Origin: Terriglobales bacterium | GTDB taxonomy: Bacteria; Acidobacteriota; Terriglobia; Terriglobales; Acidobacteriaceae | DNA: 35,710 nt | Direction of reading: 5' to 3' | Assembly: GCA_035764005.1 (NCBI GenBank) | Contig: DASTZZ010000106.1 | Location: forward strand, 1-35,710 | Part shown: one piece after another, positions 1 through 7,640 of the stretch | Numbering within the stretch: the first letter of the stretch is position 1 | Layout of the letters: each line of letters starts with the position of its first letter | Notes under the pieces: model-generated | Told to the model about the DNA's origin: nothing | The model's database searches: none | The model's input: the letters and a program-made list of their open reading frames with translations, nothing else | Position numbers and translations under genes: made by a program

Positions 1-77
1 CCGCTCTCGCCGGCATCCATCGCCCGCATCACCGATATCTTGAAATCACGACTGTAGCTGCCTCGGGCCAAGTCCAT
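1..77 (-). CDS. IS3-like transposase OrfA, N-terminal fragment (cut by window edge)
   Basis: Reading the minus strand from an ATG at 77 gives 25 residues beginning MDLARGSYSRDFKISVMRAM and running off the left edge. A basic/aromatic start followed by 'F K (I/L) x V (V/M) R A' is the usual opening of OrfA-type helix-turn-helix transposases of the IS3 family, which bind the ends of their element. Only the first helix is visible, so the family call is tentative. It could also be another HTH protein of the same superfamily. The candidate element terminus at 136 lies 59 bp upstream of the start, the usual position for an IS3 left end. Confidence 0.5.
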   Translation of the reverse strand, partial: MDLARGSYSRDFKISVMRAMDAGES

Positions 78-114
78 TGCCTTTCTCCATTCAATGTACT
101 CAGTCCCTTATTTC

Positions 115-136
115 CCTGTCTCATTTTTGGGGTTCA
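115..136 (-). mobile_element. Putative IS terminal inverted repeat upstream of the transposase
   Basis: On the minus strand, position 136 begins TGAACCCCAAAAATGAGACA. A 5'-TGAACC start followed by an A-run is typical of IS3-family termini. The site lies just upstream of the transposase start, so the element probably spans from here leftward out of the window. The opposite end and any target duplication cannot be seen. Confidence 0.35.
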
Positions 137-621
137 CTCCATGCCCTCCCCCTCCCCCCTTCCAATGCAAAATCCCGGAAGGAAAGGGCTTACTCCGCAT
201 TTTCGGTCCTTTGTCTCGTTTTGGAATACAACATCTTGGGATTTGGAGTTTGGAAATCCCCAAATCTTGGGATTAGCGATTACGAAAATTGCATTCTGAT
301 CACATTCGCACTAGTCATGAGCTCGGTGTTCAATCCAGAAACCCACGCCGGGTGCTGGCAATCGGCAGCAAAATGCAACAGCCGTTGGCTAAACTCCTCA
401 ACCTGTTGAGTACACGCACGAAGAACCAAATCTCCTCGCGTCGCGCCTCAAGGCCGTAATTTCTCTTTTTATTCGCTCATGCTGTCATTTGTAATGAAAG
501 CAGGAATCGCCGTCAGAATCAATACCAAAAAGGTGTGGAAATCCAACGTGGATTCAGCAGCTTAGAGACGGAAGACCGCCGGTATTTTGCTCCGTCGTTC
601 GCAACTTATCAGCGAGAAAAT
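137..621. other. Spacer between IS-like end and glpX; no convincing gene
   Basis: This stretch has a short run of 7-bp-period words (three TTGGnnT-like heptamers, 236-256) followed by a small inverted copy (257-266). It also has one short open frame on the minus strand (280-429). Codon usage in the plus-strand open frames here does not look coding. I see no promoter or terminator I can defend. Confidence 0.4.
280..429 (-). CDS. Possible small protein, 49 aa (unrecognised)
   Basis: This is a short open frame starting at a TTG at 429 and ending at TAA (282-280). The translation includes QQVEEFSQRLLHFAADC and ends in MQFS, with an amphipathic, protein-like composition unlike the neighbouring junk frames. 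A GAGGAG lies only about 3 nt upstream of the TTG, which is too close for a normal ribosome site. I do not recognise the protein. It may be a remnant of a longer gene damaged near the IS end, or chance. Confidence 0.22.
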   Translation of the reverse strand: MVLRACTQQVEEFSQRLLHFAADCQHPAWVSGLNTELMTSANVIRMQFS

Positions 622-1656
622 TCAAAACCGCACTTTGAACTCTGGCCCCTGATGCACATGGATACTGTCGATGAACCGCACTTTTCCAGTGCTTCTCGTC
701 ATGACTAATGATTGCGTGCGAATCCCGTCACCAAAGAAACGGACGCCTTTCAGCAGAGATCCGTCGGTCACTCCGCAGGCCGCAAATACAACGTTCTCAC
801 CCGGCGCGAGGTCTTCGGAGCGATAGATCTTCTTCATGTCTTTGATTCCCATTTTGGCAACGCGCTGTTCGAGTTCAGGACGGTCGATGACCAGCCGCGC
901 CAGGATCTCGCCGTTGAGGCAGCGCATCGCAGCAGCGGTAATCACACCTTCTGGCGCTCCGCCGGTCCCCATGACGGCATGGACGCCAGTTCCGAGCACG
1001 GCGGCTGCAATGCCGGCGGAAAGATCGCCATCTCCAATCAGTTTAATGCGCGCTCCAGCCGTGCGAATTTCGTCAATGAGCTTTTCGTGACGTGGACGAT
1101 CGAGCACGATAATGACCAGATCTTTCACGGCGCGATCCAGGCTCTTGGCGATCATCTTGAGGTTGTACTTCACAGGCGCATCGAGATCGATGCCGTCCTT
1201 GCACGCCGGACCGACGACGAGCTTTTCCATGTAGCAGTCGGGAGCGTGCAGCAATCCACCACGTTCTGAAGCGGCGAGGACCGTGATTGCGTTAGGAGCG
1301 CCGGTGGCGCAGAGATTCGTGCCTTCCAGCGGATCGACGGCGATATCAACTTCGGGAAGCGCCAGTGCCCCCTCGATTTTGGCTCCGACTTTCTCGCCGA
1401 TGTAGAGCATCGGCGCCTTGTCGCGCTCGCCTTCGCCGATGACAATGGTGCCGCGCATCGGGATCGTGTCCATGGTGCGGCGCATGGCTTCGGTGGCCAC
1501 TTGATCGGATTTAGGGCGATCCCCCATGCCCATCGTTTTGGCGGACTCAATGGCCGCTTCTTCGACGATGCGCGTGAATTCGAGCGCCAGCTCGAATTCC
1601 ATCTGCTGCGTGAGTCCATTGCCCGATTGCACGGTTCCCAAAAGGGGCTTTGCCAT
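622..1656 (-). CDS. glpX: Class II fructose-1,6-bisphosphatase (GlpX)
   Basis: The protein hydrolyses fructose 1,6-bisphosphate to fructose 6-phosphate in the cytosol (gluconeogenesis), using divalent metal. It has 344 residues, the normal GlpX length. Visible family motifs are GEGERDKAP at about 74-82, DPLEGTNL at about 108-115 (metal and phosphate binding) and a later IGDGDL. A longer frame opens at 1677, but the strong Shine-Dalgarno GGAGGA (1662-1667) sits between that codon and the ATG at 1656, with a 5-nt gap, so the start at 1656 is chosen. It stands alone: the upstream neighbour is an acyl-CoA dehydrogenase on the same strand separated by a 137-bp inverted-repeat element. The family also contains bifunctional FBPase/SBPases; here a plain FBPase role is most likely. 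Confidence 0.95.
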   Translation of the reverse strand: MAKPLLGTVQSGNGLTQQMEFELALEFTRIVEEAAIESAKTMGMGDRPKSDQVATEAMRRTMDTIPMRGTIVIGEGERDKAPMLYIGEKVGAKIEGALALPEVDIAVDPLEGTNLCATGAPNAITVLAASERGGLLHAPDCYMEKLVVGPACKDGIDLDAPVKYNLKMIAKSLDRAVKDLVIIVLDRPRHEKLIDEIRTAGARIKLIGDGDLSAGIAAAVLGTGVHAVMGTGGAPEGVITAAAMRCLNGEILARLVIDRPELEQRVAKMGIKDMKKIYRSEDLAPGENVVFAACGVTDGSLLKGVRFFGDGIRTQSLVMTRSTGKVRFIDSIHVHQGPEFKVRF

Positions 1657-1661
1657 GGAGA

Positions 1662-1667
1662 TCCTCC
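1662..1667 (-). promoter_or_regulatory. Ribosome binding site deciding the glpX start
   Basis: GGAGGA read on the minus strand, 5 nt before the ATG at 1656. It lies inside the longer open frame and so argues against the upstream start at 1677. Confidence 0.75.
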
Positions 1668-1747
1668 GGTGAGCCACTAGCTCAGCAAAAGTACCGGCAG
1701 GAAGGGGCTGCCTGCAGGCGAAAACTGCTGATTATAGCCTGCTTGAG

Positions 1748-1884
1748 ACAGAACCGGCGCCGGTAGGCGCCTGGACCGGAGATGGCGAATGGCCAGCTCC
1801 GGGCTTTGGAATGCTGCACGCAATCTGGAGAAACGCAGCCGCAACACAAGCGGCTGCCCCACCGGCTACCGCCGCCGGTTCTGT
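1748..1884. repeat. 137-bp inverted-repeat element between glpX and the acyl-CoA dehydrogenase
   Basis: The arms are 1748-1769 and 1863-1884; the right arm reverse-complemented matches the left at 20 of 22 positions (common core ACAGAACCGGCG). The right arm ends one base before the stop codon (1887-1885) of the upstream dehydrogenase gene. The interior has no open frame of note. It may act as a transcript-end hairpin or be a small non-autonomous mobile element. Confidence 0.65.
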
Positions 1885-3066
1885 TCAGAAGGCGTCAATT
1901 CCCGTCACATTCGAGCCGATGATCAACGTGTGGATATCGTGCGTTCCCTCGTATGTTTTCACTGATTCGAGATTCATCATGTGGCGCATTATCGGATAGT
2001 CGTCAGCAATGCCGTTCGCGCCGAGAATGTCGCGAGAGAGGCGAGCACATTCGAGCGCCATCCACACGTTATTTCGTTTTGCCATTGAGATGTGCTGGTG
2101 CTGAACTTTTTCGGCGTCTTTCAACCGTCCAACTTGCAGCGCGAGCAACTGTGCTTTGGTGATTTCCGTGACCATCCACGCCAACTTCTCCTGCACAAGC
2201 TGGTGCGAGGCGATGGGCTGATCGCGAAACTGCTTGCGCAGCAGGGAGTATTGCAGCGCCGTGTCGTAGCAGGACATGGCAGCGCCGATCGCACCCCACG
2301 CTATCCCATATCGGGCCTGGTTCAGGCACATCAGCGGCGACTTCAATCCATCGGACTTCGGCAACAGGTTGCTCTCGGGTACGCGCACATCCTGCAAGGA
2401 GAGACCTGACGTAACCGATGCGCGCAGCGACCATTTCCCATGCACATCCTGCGCTGAAAAGCCCGGCCGATTCGTTTCCACGAGAAAGCCGCGGACCTTG
2501 CCCCCATGCTCCTCGCTTTTCGCCCAGATCACCGCGACGTCGGCGATGGAGCCGGAGGTGATCCACATCTTTTCGCCATTCAGAACGTACTCATTGCCCT
2601 GCTTCACCGCGCGCGTTCGCATGCCGCCGGGGTTCGACCCGAAGCCGGGTTCCGTCAGGCCGAAGCACCCCAGCTTTTCCCCTTTCGCGAGCTTTGGAAG
2701 CCATTGGTCCTTCTGCTCATCGCTGCCGAAGGCGTAAATGGGATACATCACCAGCGCCGACTGCACGCTGACGAACGAGCGCACACCGCTATCACCTCGT
2801 TCCAGTTCTTGCATAACGAGGCCATACTCCACATTCGACATGCCGGCGCAGCCGTAGCCTTTCAGGCTTGCGCCGAAGAATCCGAGTTCGGCCATGGGCT
2901 TTACCAGTTCGCGCGGAAAGCGTCCTTCGCGATTGCATTGTTCAATTATGGGAACGAGATTTTCTTCGATGAACTTGCGCGTGCTGTCGCGCACGAGTCG
3001 CTCGTCGTCTGAAAGCAGCGAGTCGAAATCGATGAAATCAACACCTTTGAACTTGAATGGAGGCAT
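1885..3066 (-). CDS. gcdH: Glutaryl-CoA dehydrogenase-like acyl-CoA dehydrogenase
   Basis: This FAD enzyme of 393 residues has the full family length. Glutaryl-CoA dehydrogenases oxidise and decarboxylate glutaryl-CoA to crotonyl-CoA in lysine/tryptophan/aromatic breakdown. Visible marks are R96-S97 followed by SVQSALVMYPIYAFGS, the block carrying the substrate-carboxylate arginine of this subfamily; GLTEPGFGSNPGG (137-148); MWITSG (168-173); RKQF(R) at about 277-281; and catalytic Glu373 in TYEGTHDIHTLI. The Glu position and the SVQS block separate it from short-chain and isovaleryl-CoA dehydrogenases. No electron-transfer flavoprotein or CoA-transferase gene is adjacent. The substrate is inferred from motifs only; a non-decarboxylating relative cannot be excluded. 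Confidence 0.88.
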   Translation of the reverse strand: MPPFKFKGVDFIDFDSLLSDDERLVRDSTRKFIEENLVPIIEQCNREGRFPRELVKPMAELGFFGASLKGYGCAGMSNVEYGLVMQELERGDSGVRSFVSVQSALVMYPIYAFGSDEQKDQWLPKLAKGEKLGCFGLTEPGFGSNPGGMRTRAVKQGNEYVLNGEKMWITSGSIADVAVIWAKSEEHGGKVRGFLVETNRPGFSAQDVHGKWSLRASVTSGLSLQDVRVPESNLLPKSDGLKSPLMCLNQARYGIAWGAIGAAMSCYDTALQYSLLRKQFRDQPIASHQLVQEKLAWMVTEITKAQLLALQVGRLKDAEKVQHQHISMAKRNNVWMALECARLSRDILGANGIADDYPIMRHMMNLESVKTYEGTHDIHTLIIGSNVTGIDAF

Positions 3067-3177
3067 TCGGAGTCTCTCTTGTGCGGCAATGCAGGATGAA
3101 ATTGTCGTTTGGTGAAAACAGATTAAGGTAACAGATGTTCAGGAGCTGGAGATATGTCGAGACGCTTCGCTCCGCGG

Positions 3178-3315
3178 GTCAGCACCGTTCGCGGGTACGA
3201 ATGGATAAGCCCGCGTCTGCATAGTATCTGCGCTGGCTATTGCGTATGAGAATCACGGATTTTCTACCCCAGTGCTCTAGCTATCCACCCATTCGCTACC
3301 GCGAACGGTACTGAC
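3178..3315. repeat. 138-bp inverted-repeat element between gcdH-like gene and dapF
   Basis: The arms are 3178-3204 and 3289-3315: 23 of 27 positions match after reverse-complementing, beginning GTCAG(C/T)ACCGTTCGCGG. Matching continues, with gaps, to 3210 and 3280. It ends 10 bp before the dapF stop. No coding frame or target duplication is visible. It is nearly the same size as the elements at 1748 and 6555 but unrelated in sequence. Confidence 0.7.
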
Positions 3316-3324
3316 TAAACCTCG

Positions 3325-4119
3325 TCACGCGAAGAATTCACCCCTGCATGTCAAACGTGCAGGCCCTTCCAGCAGAAGCGCATCTGCTCCATCCCAGTGA
3401 ACCACCTGCTTGCCTCCGGGCGCGTACACCTCAACCGGTGATGTCACCTTACCGCTGTGGATAGCAGCGATCGCGGAAGCGCACGAGCCAGTGCCGGACG
3501 ATTGTGTCTCGCCGGCGCCGCGCTCCCAGATTCGGAACTCAATGCGGTTGCGCCCGAATATGCGAACCAGTTCTACGTTGGTTCCGTTCGGAAAATCGCG
3601 ACTTTCGGCTATGGCCGACGCTCGGGCTTGCCAATTCGATGGAAAGTGCTCGACGAACTGCACGAAATGCGGATTACCGGTTGATATCTCCAGACCCTGC
3701 TCGCTGGAATTGTTGATTTTGAGGGTTTTCTCGCCCAGGACCTCAGCTCTTCCCATTTCGGTCATGAATTCGAAATCGCAATCGGAGCGCCGCAGGAGCA
3801 TGCATTCCTTTTCTCCAGCCGCAGTGACAACCTGGACTTCCGAACCTCCGCGCGTTTCCACACACCAGGCAGCTACACAACGCGTTCCATTTCCGGAAAT
3901 TTCTGCTTCTGAACCGTCGGCATTAAAAAGCCGCGCGTGGACTCGCCCTTGTGCGTCCAAGCTTACCCATTCCACTCCATCGGCTCCGATTCCGCGATGC
4001 CGGTCGCACAATCGGCGAGACAATGCCGCCACATCGGTTCCCATGTGCTCTGCATCGACGATCAGGAAATCGTTGCCGCAGGCCTCAGCTTTGTAAAACG
4101 GGATCGATCGCGCGCTCAT
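3325..4119 (-). CDS. dapF: Diaminopimelate epimerase
   Basis: It interconverts LL- and meso-diaminopimelate in the lysine and peptidoglycan pathway, in the cytosol, without cofactor. The 264 residues are a normal length. The two catalytic cysteines of the racemase are in place: Cys81 in SGNGTRC and Cys213 in SSGTGSC. The N-terminal KAEACGNDFLIVD corresponds to the usual 'GNDF' opening, and the GNPHFVQF and ERGAGET blocks are also present. Its ATG overlaps the TGA of the upstream mgtC gene by 4 nt (ATGA, 4116-4119), so translation is probably coupled. No other dap gene is nearby. Confidence 0.96.
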   Translation of the reverse strand: MSARSIPFYKAEACGNDFLIVDAEHMGTDVAALSRRLCDRHRGIGADGVEWVSLDAQGRVHARLFNADGSEAEISGNGTRCVAAWCVETRGGSEVQVVTAAGEKECMLLRRSDCDFEFMTEMGRAEVLGEKTLKINNSSEQGLEISTGNPHFVQFVEHFPSNWQARASAIAESRDFPNGTNVELVRIFGRNRIEFRIWERGAGETQSSGTGSCASAIAAIHSGKVTSPVEVYAPGGKQVVHWDGADALLLEGPARLTCRGEFFA

Positions 4120-4820
4120 TCTTCTTCCGATTTGGCGAAGGTGGCGACGCTCTCAATTCCGCGCTGCAGCTTGATCTTGGATTCGAGTGCGCGATGCTCC
4201 GGCACCGTGCAGGTGAGGTTGAAGAGCACGCGAGAGAGGTCTGCTGAGCGCCCAATCTGAAGGCCATGCATAAAATGATGCGACTCCTCAAACACTCGGT
4301 TGAGTTCGTCGAGAATCTCCGGTGCGCTCTTGCCGGTTACTTCATAGCTGACGGTGATTGGCTTGAGCCCGAGCCGCGCTTCCAGATATCCAAGCAGGTT
4401 GAGCGCAACCAGGATGATGACTGCAGTAAGTGTGGCAAGCAGGTAGTGCCCGGCGCCTGCAGCCATGCCGATGGAAGCAACTACCCAGATCGTAGCGGCA
4501 GTCGTAAGGCCGGAAACCCCACCTTTGTTGTGGAGGATCGCGCCGGCGCCGAGGAATCCGACGCCCTGCACGATGTTCGAGGCAATGCGCGTGCGATCCC
4601 CGACGCTTGGATCCGGAATCAGCTCCGACATGATCGTAAACAGCGCCGCTCCCATGCAGATGAACATGTTGGTGCGGATACCGGCGCTTTTATGGTGCAG
4701 CGTGCGTTCAAGGCCGATGATCCCGCCGAGCGCGCCTGCAAGCAACAAGCGGAGAAGGCTGGGATACAGAAACTCTATTCGATCTACCTCGAGCGCAGTC
4801 ATATTCAAGAGCGAATGCAT
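4116..4820 (-). CDS. mgtC: MgtC/SapB family inner-membrane protein
   Basis: The 234 residues comprise an N-terminal domain of about four to five membrane helices (from LLRLLLAGALGGIIGLER at about 22-39 to about 145) with the family motif GIRTN and QGVGFLGAGAI, then a soluble ACT-like C-terminal domain (about 155-234). MgtC proteins are linked to growth at low magnesium and to modulation of membrane ATP synthase or ion transport; the exact reaction is unknown. A second methionine (residue 7) is an alternative start. It overlaps dapF by 4 nt and follows the glycosyltransferase gene after 42 bp, so the three may be cotranscribed. No Mg2+ leader could be recognised upstream. Confidence 0.88.
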   Translation of the reverse strand: MHSLLNMTALEVDRIEFLYPSLLRLLLAGALGGIIGLERTLHHKSAGIRTNMFICMGAALFTIMSELIPDPSVGDRTRIASNIVQGVGFLGAGAILHNKGGVSGLTTAATIWVVASIGMAAGAGHYLLATLTAVIILVALNLLGYLEARLGLKPITVSYEVTGKSAPEILDELNRVFEESHHFMHGLQIGRSADLSRVLFNLTCTVPEHRALESKIKLQRGIESVATFAKSEEE

Positions 4821-4862
4821 GTAATCAGTGAAGGCGCGATTTTAACAAAGCAGAGGGAGATC

Positions 4863-6524
4863 TCAGTGGCGCGTGGATCGATAGACGGTCGTTCTGGGCT
4901 GTCCCGGAACATCGATTTCAGCGATGCGCGTGAGCGAATCGGGATGAACTGCGACAGCAATGGCTACCGGATCGTCTGCGGACGCTATGACGTAGTCCGC
5001 CGCTTCTGCCGGACATTGCAGAGAGGAATCCCAAACCAGGTAAATGCCTTCGTTGATGGTTCTTCGGAAAGGAACGCCAGCCATTTCGAATGCTCCGGAA
5101 TGGGAGCCGACATATGACAAAATCGTGGCATCTGCGGGAAGCGCATCCAGAACTTTGGCAAGCTCTCGATCCACTTGCAAACGAGCTTGGCCATTGGCGC
5201 GCACTTCACGAAGGCATACCGGTGTTGCGCGCCAAGCTTCCAAATAGGAGAAAGCCACGAGCAGTCCGAGACAGCATGCTCCGAGTAGAGGCGCATATCG
5301 CCACTTCCATCTTTGCTTCAGGAGAACGATTGCAAATCCGAATGCAACTGCTATCGCCGGAATGAGTTCGAGTCCGTAGCGCAGGTTGTAATAAGAGAAC
5401 GGCCACCATACGGGCAGGAATATAGGCACCGAGCCATATGCGATCGAGAGCGCATAGAACGCGAGCGGCGACCACAACAGCGCCGGCATCTGCCAGTCGA
5501 AGCGAAGTGCAAAGAAAAGGCCGGCGAGTGCGACAAACATTACAAGATATCTAGCCAGCTCACTTTCTCCCATGTTTAATTGAGCCGCTTTCTCGAAGTA
5601 AATACCGGCCGTCCAGGGATGTCCCTCGCCTGGATACGGTGGAGCACCTTTGGCGGTAGTTCTCTCTGCAATGGCTTTTGCTGAGTACGGGCCGTTTGCA
5701 AAATCGAGTGGATTTCCCTTCGAGCCGAAATTGAACGCCAGCCACAGTGTGGGAGCGAGGGTGGTGAGGAGCAGTGCTCTGAAAGCTGACCTGCGGATTG
5801 TTTGTCGCTGCTCGTCCGGCAACAAGCGAACTCGCCTGAAGGCGATGGGAAGAACTGTTAGCCAGCAGGCAAAGGCGAGAAACCATCCGTCGTATCGCGT
5901 AAGAATTCCTGCCGCGAGCGCAATGGCACCCCTCTCCAGCCACTTGCCTGCGCGTGCATCGCACCGCAGCAATGCGCGATTTGCTTCCACAAAAAAGACG
6001 AGGGACCAGATGAAGCAAGCCAGGTACATCGGCTCGTTGAGTGCGGTGGTTTGGACGTAGAGAACATTGGGATTCGCCGCGAATATCAGCATAGCCAGCC
6101 AGGCGGCGAGACGCGACCAGATAGAGAGCAAGCGAAAGATTCCCAATCCTGCAATCACATACGAGACCATCGACGGAATCGAACCGCCCAAACCAGACTT
6201 CCACAGCCGTGCGCTCACGACAAACGGAATCGTCAGCACATGAGGGAGTGGGAGCCAGACAGTACCCAACTGCATCGGGCCCGGAGTCCGCGAGTCGAAA
6301 ACGCGGCGCGCGATGTTGATGTGCGCGACCGCGTCTCCGGAGAGAAGAATCTCATTTCGGGAATAGAAGAACCAGAGGACCAGCAGCCCAGCACTCGCGA
6401 GGAGAGCGGCGGCAATGCAGTAATCGTATCGATAATCTGGGGCTTCGTGACGCGATCGAGGGTTTTTTTGCTGCAGACCTCTCAATCTAGCTTTGCTCAC
6501 CGCTAGTTCTGAATTGGAACTCAT
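4863..6524 (-). CDS. Multi-pass membrane glycosyltransferase, GT39/ArnT-like (unassigned substrate)
   Basis: This is a 553-residue protein with about ten or more hydrophobic helices and a C-terminal soluble tail. An early periplasmic loop contains LSGDAVAHINIARRVFD: an acidic residue after the first helix is the usual position of the catalytic Asp in GT-C enzymes, which transfer sugars from polyprenyl-phosphate donors. TALNEPMYLACF (around 170-180) is another common loop. I infer a GT-C fold; the acceptor is unknown. The frame continues upstream to a TTG at 6614, but that extension runs through an inverted-repeat arm (6555-6578), so the ATG at 6524 is preferred, although no good Shine-Dalgarno is visible. 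It could be a dolichol-mannose-type transferase for exopolysaccharide or protein glycosylation. Confidence 0.7.
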   Translation of the reverse strand: MSSNSELAVSKARLRGLQQKNPRSRHEAPDYRYDYCIAAALLASAGLLVLWFFYSRNEILLSGDAVAHINIARRVFDSRTPGPMQLGTVWLPLPHVLTIPFVVSARLWKSGLGGSIPSMVSYVIAGLGIFRLLSIWSRLAAWLAMLIFAANPNVLYVQTTALNEPMYLACFIWSLVFFVEANRALLRCDARAGKWLERGAIALAAGILTRYDGWFLAFACWLTVLPIAFRRVRLLPDEQRQTIRRSAFRALLLTTLAPTLWLAFNFGSKGNPLDFANGPYSAKAIAERTTAKGAPPYPGEGHPWTAGIYFEKAAQLNMGESELARYLVMFVALAGLFFALRFDWQMPALLWSPLAFYALSIAYGSVPIFLPVWWPFSYYNLRYGLELIPAIAVAFGFAIVLLKQRWKWRYAPLLGACCLGLLVAFSYLEAWRATPVCLREVRANGQARLQVDRELAKVLDALPADATILSYVGSHSGAFEMAGVPFRRTINEGIYLVWDSSLQCPAEAADYVIASADDPVAIAVAVHPDSLTRIAEIDVPGQPRTTVYRSTRH

Positions 6525-6554
6525 ACGTATTGTAGAAGGAGATCCAGGAGTAAC

Positions 6555-6695
6555 GTGGAGCCGGCCGCCCTCGGCCGGTGTCTCTCTGGGGCTGCCCGAG
6601 TGCACTTCCGGCAAGCCGTGTTGCCCTTAAGTCTCTCGCTCGGACACGCTTCAGGTTTTGGTTGCGAAAACCCGGCCGAGGGCGGCCGGCTCCAC
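6555..6695. repeat. 141-bp element with perfect 24-bp inverted repeats
   Basis: The left arm 6555-6578 and right arm 6672-6695 are perfect reverse complements over 24 bp (core GGCCGCCCTCGGCC), each itself partly palindromic. The right arm ends 12 bp from the PfkB kinase stop. The 93-bp interior shows no gene. Perfect arms suggest a recent or selected element, of the MITE or REP type. Confidence 0.8.
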
Positions 6696-6707
6696 ATTTG
6701 CTAGCCG

Positions 6708-7640
6708 CTAGCCAATGTGCGTGAGTTCGCGAAAGACTTGATAGCGCGCGTCGATCTCTTCCCTGCTGAGGGATTGCAGCCGCTCGGTTCCAAAGCGTTC
6801 GACGGCGAACGATCCCATCACTCCGCCGTAAAACATAGCCCGTTTGAAGACCTCGCGGTCTACCTTCTTCTGCGACGCAATGTATCCCATGAAGCCTCCC
6901 GCGAACGAATCACCGGCACCGGTGGGATCGCGGACTTCTTCCAGCGGCAACGCAGGAGCGCGAAAGGGATGGTTCCCTCCTCCAAATTCGCCATCTCTGA
7001 AGAAGACGGTTGCTCCGTACTCTCCATGCTTGATCACAAGAGCACGCGGACCAAGCTGCAGGATTTTGCGCGCAGCCCGCGGAACGCTTGTCTCGCCGGC
7101 GATGAGCTTGGCTTCGTTGTCGTTGATCAGCAGAACATCCACGCCCTTGAGCGTCTGAAAAAGATTGTTGCGATGATGCGGATCGGTGATCCAGTAGTTC
7201 ATGGTGTCGCCGCCGACCAGCTTCACCCGTCCATCCATTTGGCGGCGAACGTTGCCCTGTAGCACAGGATCAATATTGGCGAGAAACAGGAATTCAGAAT
7301 CCAGATACTCCGGAGGAACTTGTGGGTTGAAGTTCTGGAAGACATTGAGCTGCGTTTCGAGCGTCCTGGCCTCGTTCAGGTTCTCGCCGTATTCGCCGCG
7401 CCAGAAGAAGCTCTTCCCGTTTGCATGCTCGATGCCTCTGGTATCGACTTTGTGGGAGCGGAATACGTCTTCGTCTTTTTTGTTGAAGTCTTCGCCTACG
7501 ACGGCGACGATCCGAACCTGCGTAAAGTAGCTTGCAGACAGCGCGAAGTATGTTGCGGCACCACCGAGGCAGCGATCAACCTGGCCGGAAGGACTCTTGA
7601 TACCGTCATATGCGACCGAACCAACGACAACGATGGCCAT
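6708..7640 (-). CDS. PfkB-family carbohydrate/nucleoside kinase
   Basis: A cytosolic ATP-dependent sugar or nucleoside kinase of 310 residues. Visible features are the N-terminal GSVAYD and LGGAATYFA (25-33, the substrate-side glycine pair) and the C-terminal signature DPTGAGDSFAGGF (238-250), with catalytic Asp244 in the anion hole GAGD. The ATG overlaps the TGA of the upstream mtnP gene by one base (TGATG at 7640), so the two are translated together. That pairing suggests it phosphorylates a product of purine or methylthioadenosine turnover: adenosine, ribose 1-phosphate or methylthioribose are candidates. This is inference. Sequence alone does not separate ribokinase, adenosine kinase and related subgroups. 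Confidence 0.85.
   Translation of the reverse strand: MAIVVVGSVAYDGIKSPSGQVDRCLGGAATYFALSASYFTQVRIVAVVGEDFNKKDEDVFRSHKVDTRGIEHANGKSFFWRGEYGENLNEARTLETQLNVFQNFNPQVPPEYLDSEFLFLANIDPVLQGNVRRQMDGRVKLVGGDTMNYWITDPHHRNNLFQTLKGVDVLLINDNEAKLIAGETSVPRAARKILQLGPRALVIKHGEYGATVFFRDGEFGGGNHPFRAPALPLEEVRDPTGAGDSFAGGFMGYIASQKKVDREVFKRAMFYGGVMGSFAVERFGTERLQSLSREEIDARYQVFRELTHIG

Noticed and set aside
77-409. 110-residue plus-strand frame after the IS end
   Set aside because: Cysteine/proline-rich translation with no ribosome site or motif; it overlaps the IS terminus and a heptamer tract.
1677-1862. 61-residue minus-strand frame between glpX and gcdH-like genes
   Set aside because: It lies inside the inverted-repeat element, lacks a ribosome site and reads as arginine-rich noise.
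4821-4862. Magnesium-sensing leader before mgtC
   Set aside because: Only 42 bp separate it from the upstream stop, too short for a known Mg2+ leader, and no helper peptide is visible.
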